From Ralstonia pickettii DTP0602 (GTDB lineage Bacteria; Pseudomonadota; Gammaproteobacteria; Burkholderiales; Burkholderiaceae), in NCBI GenBank assembly GCA_000471925.1, contig CP006668.1, forward strand, positions 2,418,001 to 2,482,000: a stretch of DNA of 64,000 bases. Reading direction: 5' to 3'. The notes beneath the pieces are model-generated. The model made no database searches. It was not told where the DNA came from and saw only the letters and a list, made by a program, of their open reading frames with translations. A program made the position numbers and the translations under genes. Shown piece by piece: positions 43,322 through 52,094 of the stretch. Within the stretch, counting starts at the first letter, position 1. Every line of letters begins with the position of its first letter.

Positions 43322-44709
43322 AAGCCCGCCTGTCGCTGACGGCGCGGCTGACCATCCTATTCTCGCTGTCGTCGGCGGCGGTGCTGCTGGGGCTGGGTGC
43401 GCTGATCTGGCTGGCGATGGACCGGCATTTTGCCGACGAGGACTACGCCGTGCTGGGCGACAACGTCCGGCTGATCCAGATGATCGCGGCCGAAGGCCCG
43501 GCGAGCGCCGTGCCGCAGCGCCTGGCGCAGACGCTGGAGCACCATCCGGGTTTCGTCGCCGAGGTGCGCACCGCCGACGGCAACAGCGTGTATGCCACGC
43601 AGGCGTTCGACTTCGGCATCGCGCAGGCCATCGCCGCGAAGCTGCCGGCGGACCGCGATACCTTCGTCTGGGGGCAGCAGGGACAGACTTACCGCGGCAT
43701 GCGCGCGGTGGCCCCGATGCCGGGCGCGCAGCCGGGACCGCTGCGGATCGTGGTCGGCATGGACACCGCGCTGCACGCCCATTTCATGCAGGCGTTCCGG
43801 CAATCGCTGGCCTTCTACACGGCGCTGGCCGCGCTGGCCAGCGGCCTGCTCGGCTGGTGGGCGGCCCGGCGCGGGCTGGCGCCGCTGCGCACCATGGCCT
43901 CGCGCGCGCGCACGGTCACCGCGTACAAGCTCGATGAGCGCATGCCGGTCGAGGCCGTGCCGGTGGAAATGGCGGACCTGGCCGCGACGCTCAATGCCAT
44001 GCTCGAACGACTGCAAAGCGATTTCAACCGGCTTTCGGCGTTCTCGTCGGACCTGGCGCATGAGCTGCGTACGCCGCTGACCAACCTGATGACGCAGACC
44101 CACGTGGTGCTGTCGCAGCCGCGCGATGCGGCCAGGTACCGCGATGTGCTGACCTCGAATGCCGAGGAACTGCAACGGCTGGCGCGCATGGTGTCGGACA
44201 TGCTCTATCTGGCCAAGATGGAGCACGGCATTACGTTGCCAAACGCGGAGCGCATCGAGGTCGCGGAGGAAGTCGCCGCGTTGCTCGAGTTCTACGATGC
44301 GCTGGCGGAGGATAAGGGCGTGCGACTGCAGCAGCGCGGCAGCGGCAGCATCAGCGGCGACCGGCTGATGCTGCGGCGCGCGCTCAGCAATCTGCTTTCC
44401 AATGCACTGCGGCATACGCCTGCGGGCAAGGGGATCGTGGTGGAGATCGCGCCGCGCGCCGATGCGGTGATGGTGGTTGTCGAGAATGAAGGCGAGACCA
44501 TTCGGCCTGAGCTGCTGCCGTCGCTGTTTGATCGCTTCTTCCGTGCGGACAAAGCGCGGGCGCGGCCGGATTCGGAGGGGGCGGGGTTGGGGCTGGCGAT
44601 TACGCAGGCGATCATGGCCGCGCATGGTGGCAGTGTGGCGGTGGAGTCGGTGGAGGGGAGGACGCGGTTTGTGCTGATGTTTCGGGTGCAGGGGGATGGG
44701 ATAGGCTGA
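43318..44709 (+). CDS. copS: Copper-sensing histidine kinase CopS
   Basis: This 463-residue kinase has two membrane helices (about residues 13-33 and 163-183) enclosing a periplasmic sensor of about 130 residues. A HAMP linker follows, then the dimerisation helix with H248 ([15 protein letters not shown]) and the ATPase domain ([45 protein letters not shown]). The layout and [17 protein letters not shown] linker match the heavy-metal sensor kinase family. Copper sensing is inferred from the adjacent cop genes. It overlaps copR by 4 bp. Confidence 0.93.
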   Translation: MKARLSLTARLTILFSLSSAAVLLGLGALIWLAMDRHFADEDYAVLGDNVRLIQMIAAEGPASAVPQRLAQTLEHHPGFVAEVRTADGNSVYATQAFDFGIAQAIAAKLPADRDTFVWGQQGQTYRGMRAVAPMPGAQPGPLRIVVGMDTALHAHFMQAFRQSLAFYTALAALASGLLGWWAARRGLAPLRTMASRARTVTAYKLDERMPVEAVPVEMADLAATLNAMLERLQSDFNRLSAFSSDLAHELRTPLTNLMTQTHVVLSQPRDAARYRDVLTSNAEELQRLARMVSDMLYLAKMEHGITLPNAERIEVAEEVAALLEFYDALAEDKGVRLQQRGSGSISGDRLMLRRALSNLLSNALRHTPAGKGIVVEIAPRADAVMVVVENEGETIRPELLPSLFDRFFRADKARARPDSEGAGLGLAITQAIMAAHGGSVAVESVEGRTRFVLMFRVQGDGIG

Positions 44710-44745
44710 CAGTGCCACGGGGGCATTAGCCCGAAGTTCCATGGT

Positions 44746-44765
44746 GACGCCGCCGCTGCGGCGTC
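44746..44765 (+). terminator. Candidate copRS terminator hairpin
   Basis: GACGCCGC-CGCT-GCGGCGTC is a perfect 8-bp stem with a 4-nt loop, 37 bp after the copS stop. A short CCCTTTTCC run follows 7 nt later, so it may terminate copRS. The T-run is weak. Confidence 0.5.
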
Positions 44766-44843
44766 GCGAAGCCCTTTTCCTGATTGAGGAATCGGCTCAT
44801 CGGGGGGCGTTCGATGCCCTCATTTTGTAGTCACTAAAAGTTC

Positions 44844-44871
44844 TTGACATTGGCGGGTTTTCTCCTATTCT
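44844..44871 (+). promoter_or_regulatory. Promoter of the IS1634-type transposase, possibly leaderless
   Basis: TTGACA (44844-44849) is a perfect -35 and TATTCT (44866-44871) a four-of-six -10 with a 16-bp spacer. The ATG is at 44879, about where transcription should start, and there is no ribosome-binding site. This suggests a leaderless or nearly leaderless message. Confidence 0.5.
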
Positions 44872-44878
44872 TCTGGCT

Positions 44879-46615
44879 ATGCCAGCACGAAACGGAACCG
44901 CTCACGTCGTTACGACGACCCGCAAGTACAAGGACCAGATCTATCGCACCCACCTGTTGCGGCGCAGTTACCGCGAGGACGGCGTGGTCAAGAACGAGAC
45001 GCTGGGCAACCTGTCCCACTTGCCCGAGGCACTGATCGAGATCATCCGCCGCTCACTCAAGGGCGAGACCTTCGTGCCGCTGGGCGAGGCGTTCGAGGTG
45101 ACACGCTCGCGCGCTCACGGCCACGTGCAGGCGGTGGCCACGGCCATGCAGCGTCTGGGCTTTGCCTCGCTGATCGCCTCCAAGCCTTCGCGCGAGCGCG
45201 ACCTGGTGCTGGCGATGGTGGCCGCGCGCATCGCGGCGCCGCACACGAAGCTGGCCACCACGCGCTGGTGGCACACCAGCACCCTGGCGGAGGACTTCGG
45301 CGTGACCGAGGCCAACGAGAACGACCTGTACGCGACAATGGACTGGCTGCTCGCGCGCCAGGGCACAATCCAGAAGAAGCTCGCCGCGCGCCACTTGAGC
45401 GCCGGTGGCCTGGTGCTGTATGACCTGAGCTCCAGCTACTTCGAGGGCAACACCTGCCCGCTGGCCAAGCTTGGCTACAGCCGCGATGGCAAGAAGGGGC
45501 TGCTACAGGTCAACTACGGCTTGCTCACCGATGCGCGCGGCTGCCCAGTGGCGGTGTCGGTGCATGAGGGCAACGTGGCCGACAGCCAGACCTTCATGCC
45601 CGAGGTGCGGCGCCTGCAAGAGGAATTTGGTCTCTCCCGATTGGTCATGGTGGGCGATCGCGGCATGATCTCCAGCAAGGCCATCGACCAGATGCGTGAA
45701 GGCGGTGACCTGGGCTGGATCACCGCGCTCAAGAGCGCCTCGATCCGCCCGCTGCTCGAGCAAGGGCAACTGCAGCTTGGCCTGTTCGACGAGCGCAATC
45801 TGCTGGAGCTGAGTTCACCGGACTATCCGGGCGAGCGGCTGGTGGCGTGCCGCAATCCGGAACTGGCCAGGCTACGTGCCCACAAGCGAGAAGAGTTGCT
45901 GGCGGCCACCGAGGCGTGCCTGCAGCCGATCGTTGCCCGCGTGCAGGCGGGCAAGCTTGCCGGGCGCGATCAGATCGGCCTGCGCGTGGGCAAGGTGATC
46001 GACAAGTACAAGGTGGCCAAGCACTTTGCGCTGAGTATCGACGACGCGGCCTTCACGTTCAGCCGCAACAGCGAGGGCATCGCCCGCGAGGCGGCGCTCG
46101 ACGGCCTCTACATCATCCGCACTTCGGTGAGTGCGGCGCAGATGGACTCGGCCGAGTGCGTGCGCAACTACAAGGCGCTGGCCAACGTGGAGCGCGCGTT
46201 CCGTTCGCTAAAAACGGTGGACCTGAAGGTGCGGCCAATCCATCACCGCACGGCCGATCGGGTGCGTGCGCATATCCTGCTGTGCATGCTGGCCTACTAC
46301 GTCGAATGGCACATGCGTGAGGCTTGGCGCGAACTGATGTTCGCCGACCCGGATCAGGCCGCCAAGGCCACGCGTGATCCGGTGGCGCCTGCCGTGCGCT
46401 CTGCGGCAGCGCTGGCCAAGGCGGCGCGCCACACACTTGACGACGGCACGCCCGTGCACAGCTTCTCGAGCTTGATGGCCGAACTCGCCACGATCGTGCG
46501 TAACACCTGCCGCACACCCAGCGCTGGCGCTGAAGTGCCGACGTTCGAACTCGTCACCACGGCAAACGCGAAACAGAAGCAGGCTCTGGAATTGCTTCAG
46601 CAAATCCGCGTGTAG
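44879..46615 (+). CDS. IS1634-family transposase
   Basis: This 578-residue DDE transposase appears complete. D182 (LYDLSSSYFEG), D260 (VMVGDRGMISS) and E438 (NYKALANVERAFRSLK) can be placed as the catalytic residues. The blocks LATTRWWHTSTLAEDFGV and LLQVNYGLLTDARGCPVAVSVHEGNVADSQTF are typical of the IS1634 group, which was formerly placed within IS4. No frameshift or internal stop is seen. It follows copS and precedes an IS256 remnant, so several elements have accumulated here. Confidence 0.9.
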   Translation: MPARNGTAHVVTTTRKYKDQIYRTHLLRRSYREDGVVKNETLGNLSHLPEALIEIIRRSLKGETFVPLGEAFEVTRSRAHGHVQAVATAMQRLGFASLIASKPSRERDLVLAMVAARIAAPHTKLATTRWWHTSTLAEDFGVTEANENDLYATMDWLLARQGTIQKKLAARHLSAGGLVLYDLSSSYFEGNTCPLAKLGYSRDGKKGLLQVNYGLLTDARGCPVAVSVHEGNVADSQTFMPEVRRLQEEFGLSRLVMVGDRGMISSKAIDQMREGGDLGWITALKSASIRPLLEQGQLQLGLFDERNLLELSSPDYPGERLVACRNPELARLRAHKREELLAATEACLQPIVARVQAGKLAGRDQIGLRVGKVIDKYKVAKHFALSIDDAAFTFSRNSEGIAREAALDGLYIIRTSVSAAQMDSAECVRNYKALANVERAFRSLKTVDLKVRPIHHRTADRVRAHILLCMLAYYVEWHMREAWRELMFADPDQAAKATRDPVAPAVRSAAALAKAARHTLDDGTPVHSFSSLMAELATIVRNTCRTPSAGAEVPTFELVTTANAKQKQALELLQQIRV

Positions 46616-46728
46616 ACAGAAACTGGAACCCGGGAATCACGACAAGTGCCTGTCGCAAAAGGGGAAACTCGCCCAGGCGGCTGGTGAACTTCGGATTAGA
46701 GGCGCGGCGGCACGCTTGCTACGGCTGG

Positions 46729-46756
46729 CATCTGGTCGATGCTCGACGGCTCTCGC
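46729..46756 (-). repeat. Inverted duplicate of 47808-47835, borders the IS256 remnant
   Basis: CATCTGGTCGATGCTCGACG and the following GGCTC are an inverted, near-identical copy (one small gap) of GAGCCGTCGAGCATC-AAACCAGATG at 47808-47835. Similarity stops exactly where the IS256-type sequence begins at about 46756. It marks a recombination joint. Confidence 0.55.
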
Positions 46757-47261
46757 CTCGGCCATGACTTCGTCGGTGACCGAGCTGATGAAGTCCGGGG
46801 AGACTTCGGTTCCGTAGCTCTCAGCCAGAAACGCCTGAATCTCGCGCACGCTCATGCCGCGCGCGTACATGGCAATAATGCGCTCATCGAAGCCGGTAAA
46901 GCGCCGCTCATGCTTCGGGATCAGAATCGGATCGAAGCTGCCATCGCGGTCGCGTGGCAATTCGACCCGCACCGGGCCGCGGTCGGTGATCAACGGTCTT
47001 GCCGCTGACACCGTTACGCTCATTGGACTGCTCGGCCGGCTTGGGCTCGCCTGGCTTATAGCCCAAATGCATGCTCATTTCGGCGCTCATCGCCCGTTCG
47101 ATGATGGCCTTGTTGAACGCCAGCATCAGATCCTGGACCTCGCCGGGCGTCATCGGCCCTTTAACCAACTCGTCAAGTAAGCCGTCAGGCAAAGCCGGCA
47201 GCGGGCCGCGGGCCGCTGCCTGAGATGCCACCGTACGTTTCTTCTTCATCGGCATATCCAT
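46755..47261 (-). pseudogene. IS256-family transposase remnant, frameshifted and truncated
   Basis: Two frames together give the N-terminal part of an IS256 (Mutator-type) transposase. The first reads MHLGYKPGEPKPAEQSNERNG and continues to GVSGKTV; the second resumes with ITDRGPVRVELPRDRDGSF, then FTGFDERIIAMYARGMSVREIQ and VSPDFISSVTDEVMAEA. The shift lies near 46990, where one extra base in GTTGATC would explain the change of frame. After residue EARA at about 46755 the similarity ends in unrelated sequence. The catalytic domain is missing, so the gene is dead. Confidence 0.85.
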
Positions 47262-47312
47262 GGTCGTTACCTCTCATGATATGCCTCGCACACAAAATTC
47301 CGGATAGGTCCC
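46755..47312 (-). mobile_element. Left part of an IS256-family element, truncated
   Basis: The outer end GGGACCTATCCGGAATTTTG (read inward from 47312 on the minus strand) looks like the terminal repeat of IS256-family elements. The transposase fragment follows after a 51-bp leader. The element stops at about 46755; the C-terminal half of the transposase and the other end are missing. Confidence 0.65.
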
Positions 47313-47355
47313 ATCAGATTCCCGCCCGCATGAATCGGTACGGTTCACCGATGTA

Positions 47356-47450
47356 GGTGACAAAACAGTTCAAGCTCAAAGGTAACAGGTTTCTAATGTG
47401 ACTACGCAAGCCTCAGCGTGTTACCCATGTGATTGAACTCGTTTGTCACC
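47356..47450. repeat. 95-bp palindrome with 32-bp arms, possible MITE or joined IS ends
   Basis: Arm one (47356-47387) starts GGTGACAAA, contains GTTCAA and ends GGTAACA. Arm two (47419-47450), read on the other strand, has the same three blocks at the same positions. The arms match at 26 of 32 bases around a 31-bp centre. No coding sequence fits. It may be a miniature inverted-repeat element or the two ends of an IS whose middle was deleted. Confidence 0.7.
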
Positions 47451-47720
47451 CCATGAGGTTGCCACAGACAGACGCATCGCAACCATCAGGACCCGGACGC
47501 CGCGCGCAGCGCAGCCGAAGGCGTTGATGCGATACGGTGCTTAGCAGACGGCCTACACCCTGCATGGGGATCGTTCAAAAGTCGGTGTACGTAGGCACCG
47601 TCACTGACTCACCTGGCGTAGCAGGCTCGAACCGCGACCACGCCAAAACGGAAATCACCACCGCCCGCACCACCCACGCCGCCTCCTTGATAAAGGCCAG
47701 CCGCAGGCGACGCGCTTTTT

Positions 47721-47753
47721 GGTTACTTTTTGTCGCTCGGACAAAAAGTAACC
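47721..47753. repeat. Perfect 14-bp hairpin repeat GGTTACTTTTTGTC
   Basis: GGTTACTTTTTGTC (47721-47734) and its exact complement (47740-47753) flank the 5-nt loop GCTCG. Hairpins of this sequence are frequent extragenic repeats in Burkholderiales. The T-rich arm could also end transcription of the kinase operon coming from the right. Confidence 0.7.
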
Positions 47754-47807
47754 CCCCCAGGAGGGCGGAACAGAGCGGTTCAAGCAACGACAACATGTCA
47801 CCAGCAG

Positions 47808-47835
47808 CGCGAGCCGTCGAGCATCAAACCAGATG
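47808..47835 (+). repeat. Partner of the inverted duplicate at 46729-46756
   Basis: GCGAGCCGTCGAGCATC followed by AAACCAGATG matches, in inverted orientation, the sequence at the edge of the IS256 remnant. Weaker similarity continues beyond the core on the CATCTGG side only. Confidence 0.5.
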
Positions 47836-47881
47836 AAACCCGCAGGCAAAGCGCCCACTCCAGCAAGGAGCCAAAAAACCA

Positions 47882-47919
47882 CCCACGCCAGGTACTTCCA
47901 TTGGGGGAACTGGCGTGGG
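47882..47919 (-). terminator. Perfect 10-bp stem after the CHASE2 kinase gene
   Basis: CCCACGCCAG and CTGGCGTGGG pair perfectly around an 18-nt loop that contains a smaller TTCC/GGAA stem. It lies about 100 bp downstream of the kinase stop. Reading on the minus strand, a TGGTTTTTTGG tract follows the stem, as in an intrinsic terminator. Confidence 0.55.
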
Positions 47920-48016
47920 CGTGAAGACCACCGGATGCGGCTCCAGCGGCCATTCGTTCCTACGCAAATCCGCCACGGGCGAATGGCAACAATTGTGTCG
48001 ACGGACGTAACAGCGG

Positions 48017-50428
48017 TCAGCCCGCCGGCAGCACGATCCGGAACACGGCCCCCGCATCCACCACGCTGTGCACCTCAACCTTGCCCCCATGCCGCTCGGC
48101 CACAGCGCGCACCAGCACCAGCCCCAGGCCAGCGCCATCGGGCGCCCCCTGCTGACCTTCGTGCAGCCGCGCAAAGGGCTCGAACAACCGCGCCTGGTCG
48201 GCCAGCGCGATGCCGGGGCCATGGTCCTGCACGGCGATAGCGAAATGCCCCGGCTCACGCGCCAGCGATACCGTCACGGGCCGACCTCGCGGGCTGAACT
48301 TGATGGCGTTGCTGACCAGGTTGGCGATAGCGCGCACCAGCAGCGCCGGCTCGCCCTGCACCACCGCTGGCTCGTCCGGCAGATCGATCTGCAACGACAC
48401 GTCGCGCGCGTTGGCCAGCGCCCACAGCTGGTCGGTGGCATCGAGCACCACGCTACCCAGCTCCACCTCCATGAACGCCAGCGACTTCGACTCTGCGCGC
48501 GCCACGCTGATGAAATCGTCGGCCAGCGTCATGGTGCGGCGCGCGTGCGCGGCAATGCGGGACAGCACGGTGCCGTCAGCGGCCGTGGCAGCGCCATCGT
48601 TACGGTTGCGCCGCTCGTGCAACTCGATCAGCGCCAGGATCGACGCCTGCGGCGAGCGCATGTCGTGCGACAGGAAGCGCAGCATCTGATCGCGCTGGCG
48701 CTCGGCGACCCGGATCGCCGTGATGTCGGTGACGCTGACGATCAGGCCGGCCACGGCGCCCGAATCGCCGTGCAGCGGCGCGCCATGGAGCAGGTAACGG
48801 CGGTCACCGCGGCCGGCGACTTCGATGCCGCCTTCAGGGACCTGCGCGGGGGCCGTGCTGGCGCGCGCGTGGCGCTCGTGCAGCGCCTGCCAGTACGCCA
48901 GCGCCGGCGCCGGTGCGGGGAACAGCGCCTCGATCACAGCGCGGATGGCGGGGCGCGGCGGGCCGGCATCGCCTGCGGCGGGCGCGGGTTCGCCGCCCAG
49001 CACCGTGGGCGCCAGCGCCACACAGCGGCGGTTGGCCAGCATCACGCCGCCGTCCAGGTCGCAGATCGCGGTGGCATCGGGCAGGCTTTCCAGGCCGTCG
49101 GAGAGGAAGCGGCGCACGCCGCGCAGCCGCGCGCTCATGCCGTAGACCGCGCGCATGCGGCTGTCGAGTGTGGCGCCGGTGTGGCGCGGCGCCGGCATCA
49201 GGCCGGGTTCGCGCTCCAGCCGCGCCAGTTCGTCGGACAGGAAGCGCAGCGCGGCTTCCTGCCGGCGCCAGCTCCACAGCGGGTAGAACAGCAGGCAGCC
49301 CAGCACCGCCGCCGCCGGCGCGAACCACAGCCGCGCCAGCGCCAGCAGCACCAGCGAGCCGCCCAGCAGGCCCGCCAGCAGCAGCCCGGTGGCCACCAGC
49401 GCGCCGCGCGGGGGCAGCCGCAATGCAGTCAGCGCCGCCAGCAGCACCGCCAGCAAGGTGCCGGCGAGCTGCCAGCCGCGCGGCACGGCCACGATGGCGT
49501 TGCCATCGGTCAGCGCCTGCAGCGTGTTGGCCAGGATCTCGACGCCGCTCATGCCGCGCCCGTCGCGCGACACCGGCGTGGGCAGCACGTCGCCCATGCC
49601 GGTGGCCATGGCGCCGATCAGCACGGCCTTGCCGGCAAAGCGTGCCGGATCGGCGCGGCCTTCCAGCACGTCGCGCGCCGACACGCGCGCAAAGGTGCCG
49701 GGCGGCCCCGCATAGGGGATGCGCAAGCGGCCGCGGCGTTCCCAGCCGTTGCCTTCGGTGGTCTGCGCGCGCTCCTGGCGGTAGCTGTCGAGCGGACGCG
49801 GCGTGCGCCCGGACTCCGCCATCACCGCCGCCAGGTGCGGCACGCCGGCGGCCTGCACCGGGTGCGGCCCTTCGCGCAGGTAGACCTGGCGCGCCACGCC
49901 GTCGGTATCGACCACCATGTTGATATGGCCCACCGCCGCGCCCAGGCCGGCCAGCGGGTAGCGCACCAGCATGCCGGCGCCGGCATGCTCGGCCACCACC
50001 GGCAGCACCACGTTGCCGGCCTGCGCCAGGCTGCGCGCCAGCACCGCGTCGTCCTGCGGGTAGCGGGTGTCGCGCTCGGACAGGATCACGTCCACGCCGA
50101 TCACGCGCGGGGCGCCGGCGGCAATGCGCTCGACCAAGTGCGCCAGCACTGCACGGCGCCACGGCCAGCGGCCGATGGCGGTGATGCTGGCGTCGTCGAT
50201 GGCGACGATGACGATATCGTCGCGGGCGGGATGGTGCTGTGCGCCGATGGCGATGTCGTAGGCGGCCAGGTCGGCGCGCTCGGTCCAGCCCTCGCGCGCG
50301 GCCAGCGCCACCAGTGCCAGCACGGCGGCGGCCAGCAGGCACCATTCGATCAGCGTGCGGCGCGCGAAGGCGCGGCCGGGCGCGGGCGCACCCGTGCCCG
50401 CGGCGTCAGCGGAGCCAGATGCGGCCAC
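48017..50428 (-). CDS. CHASE2-domain sensor histidine kinase
   Basis: This roughly 803-residue kinase has an N-terminal helix (about residues 26-43), then a periplasmic CHASE2 domain: IVIVAIDDASITAIGRWPWRRAVLAHLVERI and GVDVILSERD to FAGKAVLIGAMATGMGDVLPTPV. Three close membrane helices follow, typical for CHASE2. After them come a PAS-like segment, a HisKA helix with H588 (FLSHDMRSPQASILALIELHE) and the ATPase domain (NLVSNAIKFSPRGR, GAGLGLVLVRAVAERHGG). Start is uncertain: GTG 50428 overlaps the upstream gene by 23 bp; ATG 50482 would add 18 residues. It is the last gene of a cassette with a response regulator and a LysM-FecR protein and probably signals to that regulator. Confidence 0.9.
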   Translation of the reverse strand: MAASGSADAAGTGAPAPGRAFARRTLIEWCLLAAAVLALVALAAREGWTERADLAAYDIAIGAQHHPARDDIVIVAIDDASITAIGRWPWRRAVLAHLVERIAAGAPRVIGVDVILSERDTRYPQDDAVLARSLAQAGNVVLPVVAEHAGAGMLVRYPLAGLGAAVGHINMVVDTDGVARQVYLREGPHPVQAAGVPHLAAVMAESGRTPRPLDSYRQERAQTTEGNGWERRGRLRIPYAGPPGTFARVSARDVLEGRADPARFAGKAVLIGAMATGMGDVLPTPVSRDGRGMSGVEILANTLQALTDGNAIVAVPRGWQLAGTLLAVLLAALTALRLPPRGALVATGLLLAGLLGGSLVLLALARLWFAPAAAVLGCLLFYPLWSWRRQEAALRFLSDELARLEREPGLMPAPRHTGATLDSRMRAVYGMSARLRGVRRFLSDGLESLPDATAICDLDGGVMLANRRCVALAPTVLGGEPAPAAGDAGPPRPAIRAVIEALFPAPAPALAYWQALHERHARASTAPAQVPEGGIEVAGRGDRRYLLHGAPLHGDSGAVAGLIVSVTDITAIRVAERQRDQMLRFLSHDMRSPQASILALIELHERRNRNDGAATAADGTVLSRIAAHARRTMTLADDFISVARAESKSLAFMEVELGSVVLDATDQLWALANARDVSLQIDLPDEPAVVQGEPALLVRAIANLVSNAIKFSPRGRPVTVSLAREPGHFAIAVQDHGPGIALADQARLFEPFARLHEGQQGAPDGAGLGLVLVRAVAERHGGKVEVHSVVDAGAVFRIVLPAG

Positions 50429-52094
50429 CGCCGTCGGCCCGGTCGCCCGGGCCCATGCCACCGATCGCGCCGCCCTGGCCATCGCGCAGGTAGGCGAAGA
50501 TCTCGATGCGCTGCGGCGCGGAGAATGCCGCGGGGTCCGGGGCCGTGCCCGGTGCCGCGCGCGCGATCCGCACGTAGTAGACGCCCGCCGCCGGGCGTGG
50601 CAGGTCGATAGCGTTGGCGGCGGCGTGCTCGTCCGCCAGCAGCGTGGCGAAGCCTGCGTCCGCTGACAGCTGCACGCGGTAGCCGGCGCTGCTATCCCCG
50701 CGCCAGCCGATATGCAGGGTGCTGCCATTGTCCTGCAGGGTCGGCACCGGCGGCGCCGGCTCGACGGTGAAGGCGACGGGCGCCGACCACGGACCCGGGC
50801 GGCCAGCACCGTCCACGCTGCGCACGCGCCACCACCAGCGGCCCGGCGCCAGTGGCCGCACGGCGGCGGATTGTGCGGCCTGGTACAGCGCGGCCTGCTG
50901 CGTGAAGCCGGCATCGGCGGCAAGCGCCAGCTCGTAGCGCGCCACGCCAGGCACCTCGGCCCATTCGAAGGCCACGGCCTCGGCATACCGCACCGCATCG
51001 GCGGCGGGCTGCAGCGTGAACGGGGCCGGCGGATTCAGGCGCACGGACACCGGCGCCTGCGCGCCGTGACCGGTCAGCTGATGCGCATCCACGGCGCTGA
51101 CGCTGAGGTAGAGGGTGCCTTCGGGCAGGCCGTCGACGCGGGCGGTGGTAGCGGTGGTGATGCCGGTCCAGACCAGCTCGCTCAGCGCGGCATCACGCGC
51201 CACCGCCACGCGGTAGGCCGCGGCGCCCGCCACCGGTTGCCAGGTTGCGTCGAAGCCTGGGCCGAGCACGGTATCGGCCGGCGGTTGCAAGGCCGGCGCC
51301 GGCAGCAGCACCACCGGATGCGACAGCCGGCCATTGGCCGACACGCCGATGCCGTAGCCTGCGCCGACCGAAGCGGCTGCCGTCATGGCGCGGTCCGCCG
51401 CCGCGTGGGCGCCGCGCGCCGCGCTGACGCCGACACGGCCTTCCAGCACCTCGCTGCGGCTGCCTTCGGCGTCGGCCGAGACGCGGTAGCGGGTGCCGCG
51501 CACGCCGGTCACCATCATCGGCGTATGCAGCTCGAAGCGGCCGACACCGCCGCCTTCGGGCGCCACGCGCGTATCGGCGGCACCCTTCTCGATGCGGATC
51601 ACGGTATCGGTCAGCCCGCTGCGCGCGAATGTGCGCAGGCGCCGCACCGCCACCGCAGTGGCCGGCGGCAGCGTGACGCGGGTGCGGTCCGGCAGCTCGA
51701 GCGTGACCGAGCCGCCCGCGGGCGTCTCAATGCGCGCCGCCTCGTCCAGCGTCATGCCCACCTGCACCGGCCGGCCGTTGGCCCGGACCTCGCCCTGCAC
51801 ATAGACCACGCGTGCCGAGGCCGCCTGTTCCGGAATCTGGCTCAGCGGGATGCGCAGCCGCGAGCCCGGCACCAGCCGGTATGGGTCGGCCACGCCGTTC
51901 AGGCGCTGCAGTGTGCGCCAGCCGTCGGCAGAGGCCATATAGCGCTCGGCCAGCGCGATCAGCGTATCGCCCGGCTCGACCAGGTAGAGGAAATCGGCGC
52001 CTTCCGCGCCCGCCGGTCCGGCCTGGACCTGCTGGACCGAAATCCCCGCGCCGAACAGCCAGGCCAGCGCGGCCGCCTTCATCCACCTACGCAT
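50406..52094 (-). CDS. Exported LysM-FecR protein with fibronectin-like repeats
   Basis: This 562-residue protein has a signal peptide ending QVQAG. A LysM domain follows (about residues 36-83: YLVEPGDTLIALAERYMASADGWRTLQRLNG) and should bind peptidoglycan or another GlcNAc polymer. A FecR domain (about 90-200: VVYVQGEVRANGRPVQVGMTLDEAARIETPAGGSVTLELPDRTRV) comes next, then tandem fibronectin type III-like segments with FDATWQPVAGAAAYRVAVARDA and FEWAEVPGVARYELALAADA. Its start overlaps the response-regulator stop by 8 bp, and its stop lies inside the start region of the CHASE2 kinase. It may present an envelope or polysaccharide signal to that kinase; this is inference. Confidence 0.88.
   Translation of the reverse strand: MRRWMKAAALAWLFGAGISVQQVQAGPAGAEGADFLYLVEPGDTLIALAERYMASADGWRTLQRLNGVADPYRLVPGSRLRIPLSQIPEQAASARVVYVQGEVRANGRPVQVGMTLDEAARIETPAGGSVTLELPDRTRVTLPPATAVAVRRLRTFARSGLTDTVIRIEKGAADTRVAPEGGGVGRFELHTPMMVTGVRGTRYRVSADAEGSRSEVLEGRVGVSAARGAHAAADRAMTAAASVGAGYGIGVSANGRLSHPVVLLPAPALQPPADTVLGPGFDATWQPVAGAAAYRVAVARDAALSELVWTGITTATTARVDGLPEGTLYLSVSAVDAHQLTGHGAQAPVSVRLNPPAPFTLQPAADAVRYAEAVAFEWAEVPGVARYELALAADAGFTQQAALYQAAQSAAVRPLAPGRWWWRVRSVDGAGRPGPWSAPVAFTVEPAPPVPTLQDNGSTLHIGWRGDSSAGYRVQLSADAGFATLLADEHAAANAIDLPRPAAGVYYVRIARAAPGTAPDPAAFSAPQRIEIFAYLRDGQGGAIGGMGPGDRADGGGRIWLR

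Larger units (their letters stand above)
44826..46644 (+). mobile_element. IS1634-type insertion sequence (bounds tentative)
   Basis: The transposase gene at 44879-46615 defines this element. Its ends are my best guess: TGTAGTCACT at 44826 and, inverted, TGTCGTGATT at 46644 agree at 7 of 10 bases, and the resulting 1.8-kb size fits the family. I found no clear target duplication, so the true ends may differ by some tens of bases or one flank may have been rearranged. Confidence 0.35.
47313..48016. other. Gene-free region with palindromes between IS remnant and sensor kinase
   Basis: No credible gene lies here. The stretch holds the 95-bp palindrome (47356-47450), the GGTTACTTTTTGTC hairpin (47721-47753), the copy of the inverted duplicate (47808-47835) and a third hairpin (47882-47919). 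Short open frames are not supported by composition or start signals. Confidence 0.6.

Noticed and set aside
47537..47836. A 99-residue open frame in the gene-free region
   Set aside because: It runs through the hairpin repeat and the inverted duplicate, with no start signal or domain.
48068..50611. An 847-residue frame antisense to the CHASE2 kinase
   Set aside because: It is Arg/Gln/His-rich and has no recognisable family. The minus strand encodes a clear kinase.
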